47,035 bases of DNA from contig ONAY01000020.1 of the NCBI GenBank assembly GCA_900315895.1, positions 1 through 47,035 of the forward strand, given 5' to 3'. Below the pieces are notes generated by a model. That model made no database searches and was not told the origin of the DNA. It saw only the letters and a list, made by a program, of their open reading frames with translations. Below, piece by piece: positions 33,703-41,983 of this stretch. Every line of letters starts with the position of its first letter. Within the stretch, counting starts at the first letter, position 1. This stretch comes from an uncultured Eubacteriales bacterium. Lineage in GTDB: Bacteria > Bacillota > Clostridia > Peptostreptococcales > Anaerovoracaceae. Both the position numbers and the translations under genes were made by a program.

Positions 33703-35001
33703 CTATTTATCGAATACTATCTTTATTCTGGTGCCTATGTCTTTTCTGGAAAGCACCACGAAACGACCTTTGTGTTTGTCCACTATCCACTTGGCTATGG
33801 AAAGCCCCAGCCCTGTGCCCTGCACCGCTCTGGTGTCGTCGGCACGGTAGAACCTCTCGAACATGTGCTTCACGTCCACTTCCGCCATGCCCATGCCGCT
33901 GTCCTGTACCTGGATGTAGGGCTTCTGCGCTCCTCCCTCTTCATCCTGGTATCCTACTGAGAGTACGATCTCGTCCCCCGGGGCTGTGTATTTTGCGGCG
34001 TTGTCCACCAGTATCCTCATGGCCTGCTTGATCATGGATGGATCGGCGGACATCCTGACGTTCTCATCCACGGCCACGTATCTGTATACGTGGTTCTCGT
34101 CGATCATCAGGGACTCCTCATAGATCTCGCGGATCACATCGTTCAGGCACACGTCCTTGAATTCCATGGTGTTCCGGCCCGCGTCGCCCCTGGCCAGGAA
34201 CAAAAGCTGCTCCACCAGGTGGTTCATGTGGTCGGACTCGCTTTTTATGGCTGCGATGGACTCATCCAGAATGGCCTCGTCCTCTTTGCCCCAGCGGTCC
34301 AGCATGTTGGCGTAGCCCTGGATCACAGAGATGGGTGTCCTCAGCTCGTGGGATGCATCGTTTACGAACCTGGCCTGCTGCAGGTAGGCGTTGTGCATCC
34401 TCTTCAGCATGTTGTTCATGGCGGCCTCGATGCCCTGGAGGTCCGAGTCCCCCAGTGAAAGTTCCGTGGTCTCCTCCGGCGAGATATGCTCGATGGCGTT
34501 TTCGATGGTGTGGAACTTCGCATCGTCAAATGACAATTTGGTGAGCTCGTCGGCCCTCAGCGCGATCTCGTTTATGGGACTCAGGGTCTCCTTGATCCTC
34601 CGATGCTCGAAATAATATGAGAGCAAAACACCCAAGACCTGCAGTACCGCCACTGCCGCCACTATGGTCACCAGCACCACAAAGGCAGGATACACGTACT
34701 GATGGAGGATCACCTGATCCCCTGATGTGACCTCATAGAACAGGCCTTTCAGGCCTCCCTCCGAGGACAGCCTCCAGCTCGTGCCCGGTCCGATCAGCTC
34801 CTTCCAGCCTTGGACCAGACTGTCCCCGCCGATGGCCGTCAGGGCGGAGCCCACCATCCATCCGAATACCAGCCCAAGGAAAAGCAGTATGTCAGCGCCC
34901 AAAAAAATGCCAAGTTTCTTACGGACCAGCTGTCCGTGAAGTTCCCTGGCTATGGACGACATCTTTTTTGTCGGTTTTAATTCTTTATTGTCCTTGCTCA
35001 T
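33703..35001 (-). CDS. Sensor histidine kinase
   Basis: About 432 residues if started at the ATG at 35001; an in-frame TTG at 35022, directly after the regulator stop, is possible. Two membrane helices (IFLGADILLFLGLVFGWMVG and FVVLVTIVAAVAVLQVLGVL) bound an external loop of about 70 residues. A HAMP-like region is followed by the HisKA dimerisation helix DASHELRTPISVIQGYANML with phospho-acceptor His-218. The HATPase domain has N-box KQAMRILVDNAAKYT, G1 VQDSGMGM and G2 GTGLGLSIAK. It forms a two-component pair with the gene just upstream. The signal is unknown. Confidence 0.92.
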   Translation of the reverse strand: MSKDNKELKPTKKMSSIARELHGQLVRKKLGIFLGADILLFLGLVFGWMVGSALTAIGGDSLVQGWKELIGPGTSWRLSSEGGLKGLFYEVTSGDQVILHQYVYPAFVVLVTIVAAVAVLQVLGVLLSYYFEHRRIKETLSPINEIALRADELTKLSFDDAKFHTIENAIEHISPEETTELSLGDSDLQGIEAAMNNMLKRMHNAYLQQARFVNDASHELRTPISVIQGYANMLDRWGKEDEAILDESIAAIKSESDHMNHLVEQLLFLARGDAGRNTMEFKDVCLNDVIREIYEESLMIDENHVYRYVAVDENVRMSADPSMIKQAMRILVDNAAKYTAPGDEIVLSVGYQDEEGGAQKPYIQVQDSGMGMAEVDVKHMFERFYRADDTRAVQGTGLGLSIAKWIVDKHKGRFVVLSRKDIGTRIKIVFDK

Positions 35002-35022
35002 CAGCTTCCCATCAGCTTCCAA

Positions 35023-35760
35023 TCAGTTGGATTTTATGACGTAGCCCACTCCCCTTACGGTCTGGATCATGTGCACGTCGAAAACTTCATCTATCTTGGA
35101 CCTCAGGTACCTGACGTAAACGTCGATGACGTTGGTCTCCCCAAGGTACTCGTATCCGCAGACCTTCTCCAGGAGGGTGTCTCTGGAGAGAACTATGTCC
35201 ATGTTCTCCAGAAGGATCCTGAGCATCTCGAACTCACGGTTGGTCAGGTCGATGGAGTGCCCTCCGTAGGTCACACTGTGCCTCGGGATGTTCAACTCCA
35301 GGTCCTTCCAGCGGAGCACCCCTTCTTCATGGGATTCTGCGGGGGCGGGATCTTTTGCGCCGGTTGCACCGGACGGACCGGCGGTCACCTGGCCGTGGCC
35401 ATAGCGCTTGAGGGCTACCCTGATCCGGGCCAGAAGTTCCTCGATGGCGAAGGGCTTCGTTATGTAGTCCACCGCCCCGGCGTCCAGGCCGGAGACTTTG
35501 TCCATCACAGCGTCCCTCGCCGTAAGGAGGATCACCGGAGTGTCCTTGGACTTCTGGAGCCTCCTCAGGACCTCCATGCCGCTGAGCTCGGGAAGCATGA
35601 TATCCAGAAGTATCAGGTCATAATCCTTCTCAAGGGCCATGTCCAGGGCGGATCTGCCGTCGGCGGCTTTGTCCACCCGGTAACCCTCGTGGAGGAGCTC
35701 AAGTTCCACGAACCGGGCCAGCTTCTCCTCATCTTCAACTATCAGAATACATGCTTCCAT
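35023..35760 (-). CDS. OmpR/PhoB-family response regulator
   Basis: 245 residues. Receiver domain about 1-115 with acidic pocket EDEE, phospho-acceptor Asp-53 (LILLDIMLPELSG), TARD and KPF. The linker (about 125-150) is longer than usual and contains TGAKDPAPA, encoded by the 28-base repeat shared with the GNAT-nitroreductase gene. The C-terminal winged helix (LTNREFEMLRILLENMDIVL, DVYVRYLRSKID, TVRGVGYVI) binds DNA. It precedes and partners the histidine kinase. Confidence 0.95.
   Translation of the reverse strand: MEACILIVEDEEKLARFVELELLHEGYRVDKAADGRSALDMALEKDYDLILLDIMLPELSGMEVLRRLQKSKDTPVILLTARDAVMDKVSGLDAGAVDYITKPFAIEELLARIRVALKRYGHGQVTAGPSGATGAKDPAPAESHEEGVLRWKDLELNIPRHSVTYGGHSIDLTNREFEMLRILLENMDIVLSRDTLLEKVCGYEYLGETNVIDVYVRYLRSKIDEVFDVHMIQTVRGVGYVIKSN
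35337..35364 (-). repeat. 28-base interspersed repeat, copy 2
   Basis: Identical over 28 bases to 18582-18609 and also in an interdomain linker in the TGAKDPAPA frame. Flanking bases differ on both sides of the two copies, so the identity has sharp ends. Confidence 0.85.
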
Positions 35761-35793
35761 GTCCTTACCTCTTACTGCTAAAATTCTTCCTGC

Positions 35794-36360
35794 CTACTTG
35801 TTGGCCTCTTCAGCGGAGGCTCCCTCTTCAGCAGCTTTTGATGTGAAGCTTTCCTTCACGTCCCCGGCTATGTCCGATGCCTGGTTCAGGATCTTGTTGA
35901 CTGCCTTTGAGTCATTCCTGCCCTCGATGGAATATCTGAAGCCGAAGAACAGGGAGATCACGATGGCGATCCAGACGATGTGCCATGTGAACAGGATGAT
36001 TATGGCGGTCACCCACAGGGGAAGGTTGATCAAAAGATTGCCGTTTCTGGATATCTTAAGGGAATTGTCCACCAGATACCTGCCCACTCTTCTGAAGAAG
36101 TCCCCGATGCCCTTGAAGGCTGCGCCCTTTTCGGTCTTGCTGCTGTCCTTCACTGCCTGGGACACGTCCTTGTACTCGGACTTTTCCTCAGGGCCGGAAA
36201 CGTATTCCTGTTTCTCGGGGCCCTTGACCTTGCCGCGGTTCTCCAGGATTATCATGGCGTCCAGCATGTCGCCGTTGGCTTCATCCAGAGCTTCCTTGGC
36301 ATCCTTGTATGATACGTTGGCTTTTTCTACCAGTCTCTCTACTTTTTCGAAATTATCCAT
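35794..36360 (-). CDS. UBA-like / DUF4342 membrane protein
   Basis: 188 residues. Residues 1-45 (VERLVEKANVSYKDAKEALD, GDMLDAMIILENRGKV) form a UBA/TS-N-like three-helix domain. Residues about 85-150 match DUF4342: LKISRNGNLLINLPLWVTAI followed by two hydrophobic stretches (WVTAIIILFTWHIVWIAIVI) and FFGFRYSIEG. The tail is acidic and helical. Function unknown. It lies upstream of the response regulator on the same strand, 33 bases apart, and may be in its operon. The ATG has AGAGGTAGGA upstream. The 139 bases before it hold an unassigned hairpin (GACCGGC/GCCGGTC, about 36401-36423). Confidence 0.8.
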   Translation of the reverse strand: MDNFEKVERLVEKANVSYKDAKEALDEANGDMLDAMIILENRGKVKGPEKQEYVSGPEEKSEYKDVSQAVKDSSKTEKGAAFKGIGDFFRRVGRYLVDNSLKISRNGNLLINLPLWVTAIIILFTWHIVWIAIVISLFFGFRYSIEGRNDSKAVNKILNQASDIAGDVKESFTSKAAEEGASAEEANK

Positions 36361-36499
36361 GATCCTACCTCTTTCTTAAAGATCTATATTTATTAATACC
36401 CGACCGGCCTTGCCCCTGCCGGTCATTTCCTTTTGACGATTATGATTCTAGTCTTAATAAATGAATAAATCTTTTAAGAAAGATTAAAAACAGATTAAA

Positions 36500-36871
36500 T
36501 CATTCTTTTGTTATCTTCTTGATGGACTCCATGCGGATCAGCTTGGTCTTGCTGCCCTTGGGTCCGTCCACTTCCACCGCCATCCAGTCTCTGTCGGCAT
36601 CCAGGATGATATTGCACCCGTACTTCGAATTGCCGTACATCACTATGTCCACATCTTCGTGATCTTCCTTCAGTTCGATCTTGACCTTCTGACCGATGCA
36701 GTCCTGCGCGATCCTGAAGAGGGACTCTCTGTTCTCATGGAAGGCGGTTCCCTCCATCTTTGAGAGGGCAGATTCCAGGACCTCTATCCTTCTCTTCAGT
36801 GGCCCCATGCTGCAATATGCCATGAGCCCGAATATGCCCAGTACGAATCCGAGTACTCCCATAGTGTCCAT
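36500..36871 (-). CDS. Small membrane-anchored protein paralogous to the XRE C-terminal domain
   Basis: 123 residues. One N-terminal membrane helix (MGVLGFVLGIFGLMAYCSMG) precedes a short coiled segment (RRIEVLESALSKME). A beta-rich domain of about 65 residues follows (GQKVKIELKEDHEDVDIVMY, ADRDWMAVEVDGPKGSKTKL). The same pattern occurs at the end of the adjacent XRE protein: GKRVKLNFFEDESDIDLYNK, GNWMRISFESKKGSAEKL. The genes are one base apart, so they are co-translated. The shared domain may let the two proteins interact or sense the same thing; no known family was recognised. Confidence 0.75.
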   Translation of the reverse strand: MDTMGVLGFVLGIFGLMAYCSMGPLKRRIEVLESALSKMEGTAFHENRESLFRIAQDCIGQKVKIELKEDHEDVDIVMYGNSKYGCNIILDADRDWMAVEVDGPKGSKTKLIRMESIKKITKE

Positions 36872-36872
36872 G

Positions 36873-37316
36873 TCAGCCCTCCTTCACTTCTTCAAAAGAG
36901 AGCACCGATGACACGGGGATCAGCTTCTCGGCGGAACCTTTTTTGCTCTCAAAGGAGATCCTCATCCAGTTTCCTTCGAAGTCCTCGATCACGCACTCCT
37001 TGTTGTACAGATCTATGTCGCTCTCGTCTTCAAAGAAATTCAGTTTGACTCTCTTGCCCTTGAGGGCGCCCAGGACCCTGCTGACTCCCTTCTGGGTGTT
37101 GTCCTTCTCGTCGGTCACGTCGTCTCTGAGCAGGTAATCGCAGCTGACCTCCAGGATCTCTGCAATGTCCGAGATCTTGTCGATGTCCGGCATTACCGTC
37201 CCGGCCTCCCAGCGGCTTACGGTCTGTCTGGTAACGTTAAGTTTTTCTGCAAATTCTATCTGTGTGAGCCCGATGTCTTTTCTCTTGCGGGCTATCTTGT
37301 TTCCAAGGTCGTTCAT
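36873..37316 (-). CDS. XRE-family transcriptional regulator
   Basis: 147 residues from the ATG at 37316 (AGGAGG eight bases upstream; an in-frame GTG lies nine bases earlier). Residues about 1-65 are an XRE helix-turn-helix (RKDIGLTQIEFAEKLNVTRQ, TVSRWEAGTVMPDIDKISDI). The C-terminal half is a small beta-rich domain homologous to that of the next gene. It heads a two-gene operon and probably represses itself. A possible promoter, TTGATA-18-TAAGAT, lies upstream on the minus strand. Confidence 0.85.
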   Translation of the reverse strand: MNDLGNKIARKRKDIGLTQIEFAEKLNVTRQTVSRWEAGTVMPDIDKISDIAEILEVSCDYLLRDDVTDEKDNTQKGVSRVLGALKGKRVKLNFFEDESDIDLYNKECVIEDFEGNWMRISFESKKGSAEKLIPVSSVLSFEEVKEG

Positions 37317-37388
37317 TACGGCCACCTCCTTTTTACAGCCTTATCTTATGCTCCGATCTTTGGCCGTATCAAGAAATTCTCCCGTGCA

Positions 37389-37413
37389 AAATGTAACACG
37401 GCAGTTTACATTT
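37389..37413. promoter_or_regulatory. Inverted repeat upstream of the XRE gene
   Basis: AAATGTAA-N9-TTACATTT, a perfect 8-base inverted repeat, lies about 11 bases upstream of the -35 of the XRE gene. It could bind a dimeric regulator; which one is unknown. Confidence 0.5.
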
Positions 37414-37438
37414 GCCATTTCTCTCAGCGCAAAACACC

Positions 37439-38095
37439 CTAGTGCAGTTCTTTTTCCTTATCTATGAACGATCCCAGGATCCTGCCCACCTCATCCAGGT
37501 CGCTGTGATGCTTGTAGGGCACGTTGGATGTGGATATCCTTATCATCTTATCGTCCTTTAAGAACTTCACCACCACTTCTCCTCCGCAGAGCGCATCCGC
37601 CCTCTTACCATCATAACTTGCGAGCCTAGCCTTCTTTATGTGCTTCATGACTGCATCGTACGCATCAGATGATGTTTCGAATCCCACATGGCGCTCACCC
37701 TGCTCACCCGGATTCATTACGTAGCGGTGGATCTGATACTGCCCGGTCTTCTCGTCCAGATACAGAACCGTCTCATCGTGTCCGTCGCCCACCGCTGTTG
37801 CCAGGGTCTTGCGGCAATAGTCTACTATCATCTTGAGTCCGCTGTCGTCGGGTCCCTTGGGGAAATCGGGCTGGGGCTGAGGCTCAGGCTGGGGTCCGCC
37901 ATCCGAAGTCATCAGTCCACGGAACAGTCCCAGTGCCGGTCCTTCCACCTTGACCGGTCCAGGAGGAACGTCAGCGGTGCTCCCCTCTCCGGCGACGGCA
38001 GCGTCCTTAAGCGGCGATCCGCACTCCGGACAGAACTTGGGGCCCTTCTCCAGCTTATACCCGCAGCAGGGGCAGACTATGATAACTTTATCCAT
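37439..38095 (-). CDS. Zinc-ribbon protein of unknown function
   Basis: 218 residues. The N-terminus has two CxxC knuckles (VCPCCGYKLEKGPKFCPECG). A Pro/Gly/Gln-rich linker (about 40-85, PEPQPQPD) leads to a domain of about 130 residues that is alpha/beta in character (MIVDYCRKTLATAVGDGHDE, YLDEKTGQYQIHRYVMNPGE). No membrane segment is seen. The start has GGGAGG upstream. It follows the truncated deoxyribosyltransferase gene by 13 bases. No family recognised. Confidence 0.7.
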   Translation of the reverse strand: MDKVIIVCPCCGYKLEKGPKFCPECGSPLKDAAVAGEGSTADVPPGPVKVEGPALGLFRGLMTSDGGPQPEPQPQPDFPKGPDDSGLKMIVDYCRKTLATAVGDGHDETVLYLDEKTGQYQIHRYVMNPGEQGERHVGFETSSDAYDAVMKHIKKARLASYDGKRADALCGGEVVVKFLKDDKMIRISTSNVPYKHHSDLDEVGRILGSFIDKEKELH

Positions 38096-38108
38096 TTCGC
38101 ACCTCCCG

Positions 38109-38282
38109 TCATCTGTTGTTTCTGAAGAACTCCCTGAGTTCCTCCTCGTTGTGGAGCACCACTCCCCCCGCCCTCTGGGGCAGGAAGGTCTCGTGGCCGC
38201 AGGCTCTCAAAATATCGTCCACCTTTTCGTTGAATGCTCTCTCTCCTTCGTTGAAGAGGGGTGCTGCGATGTATATCTTCAT
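38109..38282 (-). CDS. Truncated nucleoside 2-deoxyribosyltransferase-like protein (57 aa)
   Basis: The ATG at 38282 has GGAGG five bases upstream. The product starts MKIYIAAPLFNEGERAFNEK, continues DDILRACGHETFLPQR, and ends at a TGA after FFRNN. The opening strand and APLFN-E-FN pattern is the N-terminal third of nucleoside 2-deoxyribosyltransferases, which are usually about 140-160 residues. The parts carrying the nucleophilic Glu and the DSGT loop are absent. It is either a decayed gene or a small derived protein. The intact start signals argue that it is still translated. Confidence 0.6.
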   Translation of the reverse strand: MKIYIAAPLFNEGERAFNEKVDDILRACGHETFLPQRAGGVVLHNEEELREFFRNNR

Positions 38283-38299
38283 TGTTTCCTCCCGTATAT

Positions 38300-38327
38300 C
38301 AAAACACCCGCATGCAGGGCATACGGG
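38300..38327 (-). terminator. Terminator after the Lar-like gene
   Basis: CCCGTATGC-CCT-GCATGCGGG on the minus strand (38327..38307, one G-T pair) followed by TGTTTTG. Confidence 0.6.
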
Positions 38328-38340
38328 CGCAGTTTACACG

Positions 38341-38565
38341 TCAATCACCGGGCTTGGGGTTCTTTACCTTGCCCAGATTCCAAAGCATGGCCGCCTTCTC
38401 TGCAGCCTTTTCTCTATCTTCAGGTCTCTTGTACTCGCTGTACCCGCTTACGGCTCCGCAGTCGGCGCAGACCACGTACCAGATCCAGCCGTGCTCTTCC
38501 TCAAGCACCCCCGGTCCTCCGCAATATGGGCAGTCAAGCAGATCTATGTCCTTGTAAATATCCAA
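38341..38565 (-). CDS. Lar-like zinc-ribbon protein
   Basis: 74 residues. LLDCPYCGGPGVLEEEHG and VVCADCGAVSG give two zinc knuckles, and EKAAEKAAMLWNLGK gives the terminal helix with W-N. This matches the layout of Lar-family restriction-alleviation proteins and their phage relatives (CPFCGG...CxxCGA...A-x-x-WN). Lar relieves type I restriction in E. coli, but many chromosomal homologues are uncharacterised, so the function is not certain. Confidence 0.6.
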   Translation of the reverse strand: MDIYKDIDLLDCPYCGGPGVLEEEHGWIWYVVCADCGAVSGYSEYKRPEDREKAAEKAAMLWNLGKVKNPKPGD

Positions 38566-38629
38566 ATGTCTTTCCTCCTAAAGTTCCTCTGTTGATTCTA
38601 TCACACACTGCTCTCAGTTTCAATTGGTG

Positions 38630-39502
38630 TCACCTTGAGTCTTTTGCTTCAGTGACCTGGGCAAAGATCACAGCAGCGGTAATGATCACTGCACCGATGG
38701 CCTCTCTGAAATATGGGATCTCATTGAGAAGCACCATGGAGAAAAGGATGGAATACACTGTCTCCATGGAGGTGCAGACCCCGGCGAACTGGGCGGATAC
38801 GTCCTTCAGACAGCTGATGTATACGGTGTGGGCCACCGCTGTGGTCACAACTCCGAATATGATGAGAAGGCCGATGTCCCTCATGGTGGGCTGGGCCCCT
38901 GAGGTCAGGGCGAAGGGCGCCAGGATCACCATGGCAGTCAGCTGCTCGTAGAATGATATCTGGGTGCCGTTCAGCCTGTTTCTGAGCCCTTTGTTCACGA
39001 TGGAGAGAAGCGCGTAGGCTATGGGTGAGATCATTCCCACCAAGATCCCACGGACTATGTGATTGTCCATGGAAAGCTCTGGCACGGTGATCAGCACGCC
39101 GATGATTATGACTACCGCGATCACCACGTTCCTGGCCTTTAGCTTGGTATGGAAGATCAGCGGCTCCAGGAAGGTGACGAACAGCGGAAATGTGGAGAAG
39201 GTTATGACTCCAATGCCCACTGTGGAGATCTGGATGGCCTTAAAAACCGAGACCCAGTTGGCGGTGGTAAAGATCCCTCCAAGAAGAAGGAGCCCGATGT
39301 CCCGCCTGTCGCTCACCTTGAAGGGCATCTTGGTGATCAGCATGAAAAGCCCCAGGGCCAGGGATGAGAACAACACCCTGTAGAAGGTGAGGCTCATGGA
39401 GGGCAGGTCTATCCACTTGCCAAAGAGCCCGGCGAAGCTGAAAAGCACTATGGAAGCATTAAGAAGTATTATGGATCTGGTTTTGTCCGGTTCCAGGTTC
39501 AT
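38630..39502 (-). CDS. EamA/DMT-family transporter
   Basis: 290 residues with about ten hydrophobic helices arranged as two EamA repeats. The first starts ILLNASIVLFSFAGLFGKWI and the second AYALLSIVNKGLRNRLNGTQ. Such drug/metabolite transporters export amino acids, nucleobases or similar small molecules; the substrate cannot be told. It is a single gene between the Lar-like gene and the NhaC-type terminator. Confidence 0.88.
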   Translation of the reverse strand: MNLEPDKTRSIILLNASIVLFSFAGLFGKWIDLPSMSLTFYRVLFSSLALGLFMLITKMPFKVSDRRDIGLLLLGGIFTTANWVSVFKAIQISTVGIGVITFSTFPLFVTFLEPLIFHTKLKARNVVIAVVIIIGVLITVPELSMDNHIVRGILVGMISPIAYALLSIVNKGLRNRLNGTQISFYEQLTAMVILAPFALTSGAQPTMRDIGLLIIFGVVTTAVAHTVYISCLKDVSAQFAGVCTSMETVYSILFSMVLLNEIPYFREAIGAVIITAAVIFAQVTEAKDSR

Positions 39503-39577
39503 AGGATCACCTTGAGCTATATCTTTTACCTAAGCGCAAAAAACTACCGATGCCCCATTATATCACAATCCCGACGC

Positions 39578-39625
39578 AAAAAACAGGCACTTTGGATGAC
39601 TTATTAAGGTAATTCAAAGCGCCTG
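39578..39625 (-). terminator. Terminator of the NhaC-type gene
   Basis: CAGGCGCTTTG (39625..39615) pairs with CAAAGTGCCTG (39594..39584) with one mismatch. It has a long loop and TTTTTT on the minus strand (39583..39578). Confidence 0.6.
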
Positions 39626-39687
39626 TTCATCTATTCAGTTTTTGTCAGCTGCGGCCTGCACAAGGCCGCCCTAAAATGTTCCTACGA

Positions 39688-41115
39688 TCAGCACATTATG
39701 AACCCGGCCACAAGGAACAGGATCACTCCTATTGCAAAGGGATAGGCCAGTATGATGGGAAGGGATGTTCTGAAGTAGTCACTTGGTGTGCACTGGGTAG
39801 CGGCGCTTGTAAGGATTACTGTGTCTGAATACAGGCAGATGTGTCCTCCGAAGGCTACTGCCGATACCACTACGCCGGACATCAGGAAGGGATTAAGTCC
39901 TAAGCTGCCGGATACGGATCCCACTATGGGGAAGGCTATGGCCGCAAGGCCCCAGAATGATCCTGAAGCCAGGGACAACAGTCCGACGCCTACGAAAATC
40001 AGAGCCGGCAGAAGCTTGGACGGTACTGCCGCTGAGCAGATGGCCGTAACGAATTCGTTGACTCCAAGGGCAGCGTTAAGGTCGATGAGCATGTATCCCA
40101 CAATGATTATGACCAGAACTCCGAACATGTCGGTGAGACCCTTCATGGCGGAGTCAATATACTCCTTAAGGGACATGAGCCTCTGGGGAAGATAGAGCAC
40201 CAGAGTGCAGACCAGAGCGATCACAAGAGCCACCACCATGTCGTCTGCAAGTATGGTCATGACCACTACGATGAGGATCGGAATAATGAAATTGAGAGCT
40301 CTGTGAGGTTTGTTCTTGAGTCTCTCTTCGTCCTCAAGGCCTTCCACTACAGCCTTCTTGGAATCCTCTGACAATACCTCTCCCGTTTCGATAGCTCTTC
40401 TTTCAGCAGCCTTCATATTCTTGAACATGGGAAGGATGCCGCAGGCGACCAGCGGTACGATGATGACCGCGATAATTGCGTAAAACATGAAGGGAATGGC
40501 GTGGCAATATGCCGAGAATGCCGACAGCCCGTTGGTGAGCTCAGCCTTCTCCATCAAGCCGGACATGAAGGCTCCCCAAGATGAAATGGGAACGATGGCG
40601 CACACCGTAACTCCCGTGGAATTGATGATGAAGGATGACATCTCTCTTGAGACCTTGTACTCGTCAGAGAGAGGTCTTGTGGCTGCTCCCACAGCCAGGC
40701 AGTTGAGATAGTCGTCGATAAAGATGATGATACCGAGGATCCACGTTCCGATGAGTGTTTTGTTCCTGGAATTCAGAAGCTTCTTGGCGATCTTGGTAAA
40801 GCCCAGCACGCCACCTGAATCAGTCATTACCTGGATCAGGGCTCCGAATAGTCCGCAGACCAAAAGCACCCACATCGTTCCATCGTCACAGGCCGTGGCA
40901 TAAAACTCATCCAGAAACAGTCCCACTGTGACCAGGGGATTGAATTTGGCGACCATGAGGCAAGCCAGGATGACGCCGGCCAACAGCGCCGAGAAAGTGG
41001 TTTTGCGCCATACTGCTATGACTAGTATGACGATGATGGGAAGAAGACAGAATATGCCGTAATTAAGCTCAACGCCTTCCAGCCATTCTTCCATTGTCAT
41101 AAACAAACTGTCCAT
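39688..41115 (-). CDS. NhaC-type Na+/H+ antiporter family protein
   Basis: 475 residues with about twelve membrane helices. The motif FIDDYLNCLAVGAATRPLSD is characteristic of NhaC-like transporters, and TDSGGVLGF and STGVTVCAIVPISSWGAFMS also fit. Members exchange Na+ with protons or carry amino acids and organic acids. The ATG has AAAGGAG five bases upstream. It is the third gene after pepV and a MerR regulator on the same strand, so it may take up the peptides or amino acids that PepV handles (inference). Confidence 0.85.
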   Translation of the reverse strand: MDSLFMTMEEWLEGVELNYGIFCLLPIIVILVIAVWRKTTFSALLAGVILACLMVAKFNPLVTVGLFLDEFYATACDDGTMWVLLVCGLFGALIQVMTDSGGVLGFTKIAKKLLNSRNKTLIGTWILGIIIFIDDYLNCLAVGAATRPLSDEYKVSREMSSFIINSTGVTVCAIVPISSWGAFMSGLMEKAELTNGLSAFSAYCHAIPFMFYAIIAVIIVPLVACGILPMFKNMKAAERRAIETGEVLSEDSKKAVVEGLEDEERLKNKPHRALNFIIPILIVVVMTILADDMVVALVIALVCTLVLYLPQRLMSLKEYIDSAMKGLTDMFGVLVIIIVGYMLIDLNAALGVNEFVTAICSAAVPSKLLPALIFVGVGLLSLASGSFWGLAAIAFPIVGSVSGSLGLNPFLMSGVVVSAVAFGGHICLYSDTVILTSAATQCTPSDYFRTSLPIILAYPFAIGVILFLVAGFIMC

Positions 41116-41154
41116 TTCGTCTCCTTTCTTTAGATGATATTGATGAATAAAAAA

Positions 41155-41961
41155 TTATATGCTCATATATTTTTCGGGATGTTTCAGGGACGCATAGATG
41201 GCGCAGACCCATCGTCTCTCGCCCTCCACATAATAGTTGGTACGTTCGATACCGTAGATCTTGCCGGTGAGCTCGATCCCCTTATCCCTTGCGTACTCTA
41301 TTACCGGCCTCACCAGTTCTTCCGGTTCTCTTGACATGTATTCGTAGGTGATCAGGCAGTATTCCTCCGGCTCTGTTATGACGTCCTTTGAACTGTTGTT
41401 CAAGGTGTTGCTCTCAGTACTCTTGAGGCTGATATACCTGCGCAAAGTAAGGGGCTCCTCGTTGAGATCCACCAAAAAAGATACGCTCACTCCTCCCCAG
41501 TCTTCCTTCTCAATGTTCATCTCTTCTTTAAGATATGTCACAAGATGATCCTCATCGCTGAAGTAGTTTCTCACTCTCATGCACTTTGGCTTTATCCCGA
41601 TGCTGAAGGTCCCAAGCTTCGTAAGCTCCTCTCTGTAGTGCCTTTTCCACTGTTGTAGCTCCTCAAGGGCAAGAGTGTATTCCTTGATCTTCTCCAGAAG
41701 GTCCCGCTCGCTCTCTTCTATCACGTCCCCTATATCCTCTACGGGAATGCCTCCGAAGATCTTTTTGATAGTGCTGATGGACAGTCCCATATACCTGTAA
41801 AATATGATGTCAGATATTTTGAGCACGTCCTCTGAGGAGAATTCTCTGTAATTGTTCTCTGCGTTTTTTGCGGGGCTTATGAGACCTTCGCGTACGTAAT
41901 ACCTTATGGTGTCCGGGTTCAGGTCCAGAAATGCCGCAACTTCGTTTAGATTGAATGACAT
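41155..41961 (-). CDS. MerR-family regulator with effector domain
   Basis: 268 residues. The N-terminal winged helix (LNEVAAFLDLNPDTIRYYVR, EGLISPAKN, NYREFSSEDVLKISDIIFYR) and a coiled dimerisation helix (SERDLLEKIKEYTLALEELQ) are MerR-type. The C-terminal half of about 150 residues resembles the GyrI-like effector domains that bind small hydrophobic ligands. The ribosome binding site is weak (AGGGA). It lies between pepV and the NhaC-type gene and is the obvious candidate to control them. Confidence 0.85.
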   Translation of the reverse strand: MSFNLNEVAAFLDLNPDTIRYYVREGLISPAKNAENNYREFSSEDVLKISDIIFYRYMGLSISTIKKIFGGIPVEDIGDVIEESERDLLEKIKEYTLALEELQQWKRHYREELTKLGTFSIGIKPKCMRVRNYFSDEDHLVTYLKEEMNIEKEDWGGVSVSFLVDLNEEPLTLRRYISLKSTESNTLNNSSKDVITEPEEYCLITYEYMSREPEELVRPVIEYARDKGIELTGKIYGIERTNYYVEGERRWVCAIYASLKHPEKYMSI

Positions 41962-41983
41962 GATTTTTCCCTGTATCTCTAAA

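Noticed and set aside
36400-36424. Hairpin GACCGGC/GCCGGTC before the DUF4342 gene as a terminator
   Set aside because: No T-run follows on the minus strand; it could be a leader structure, and the evidence is too thin to assign.
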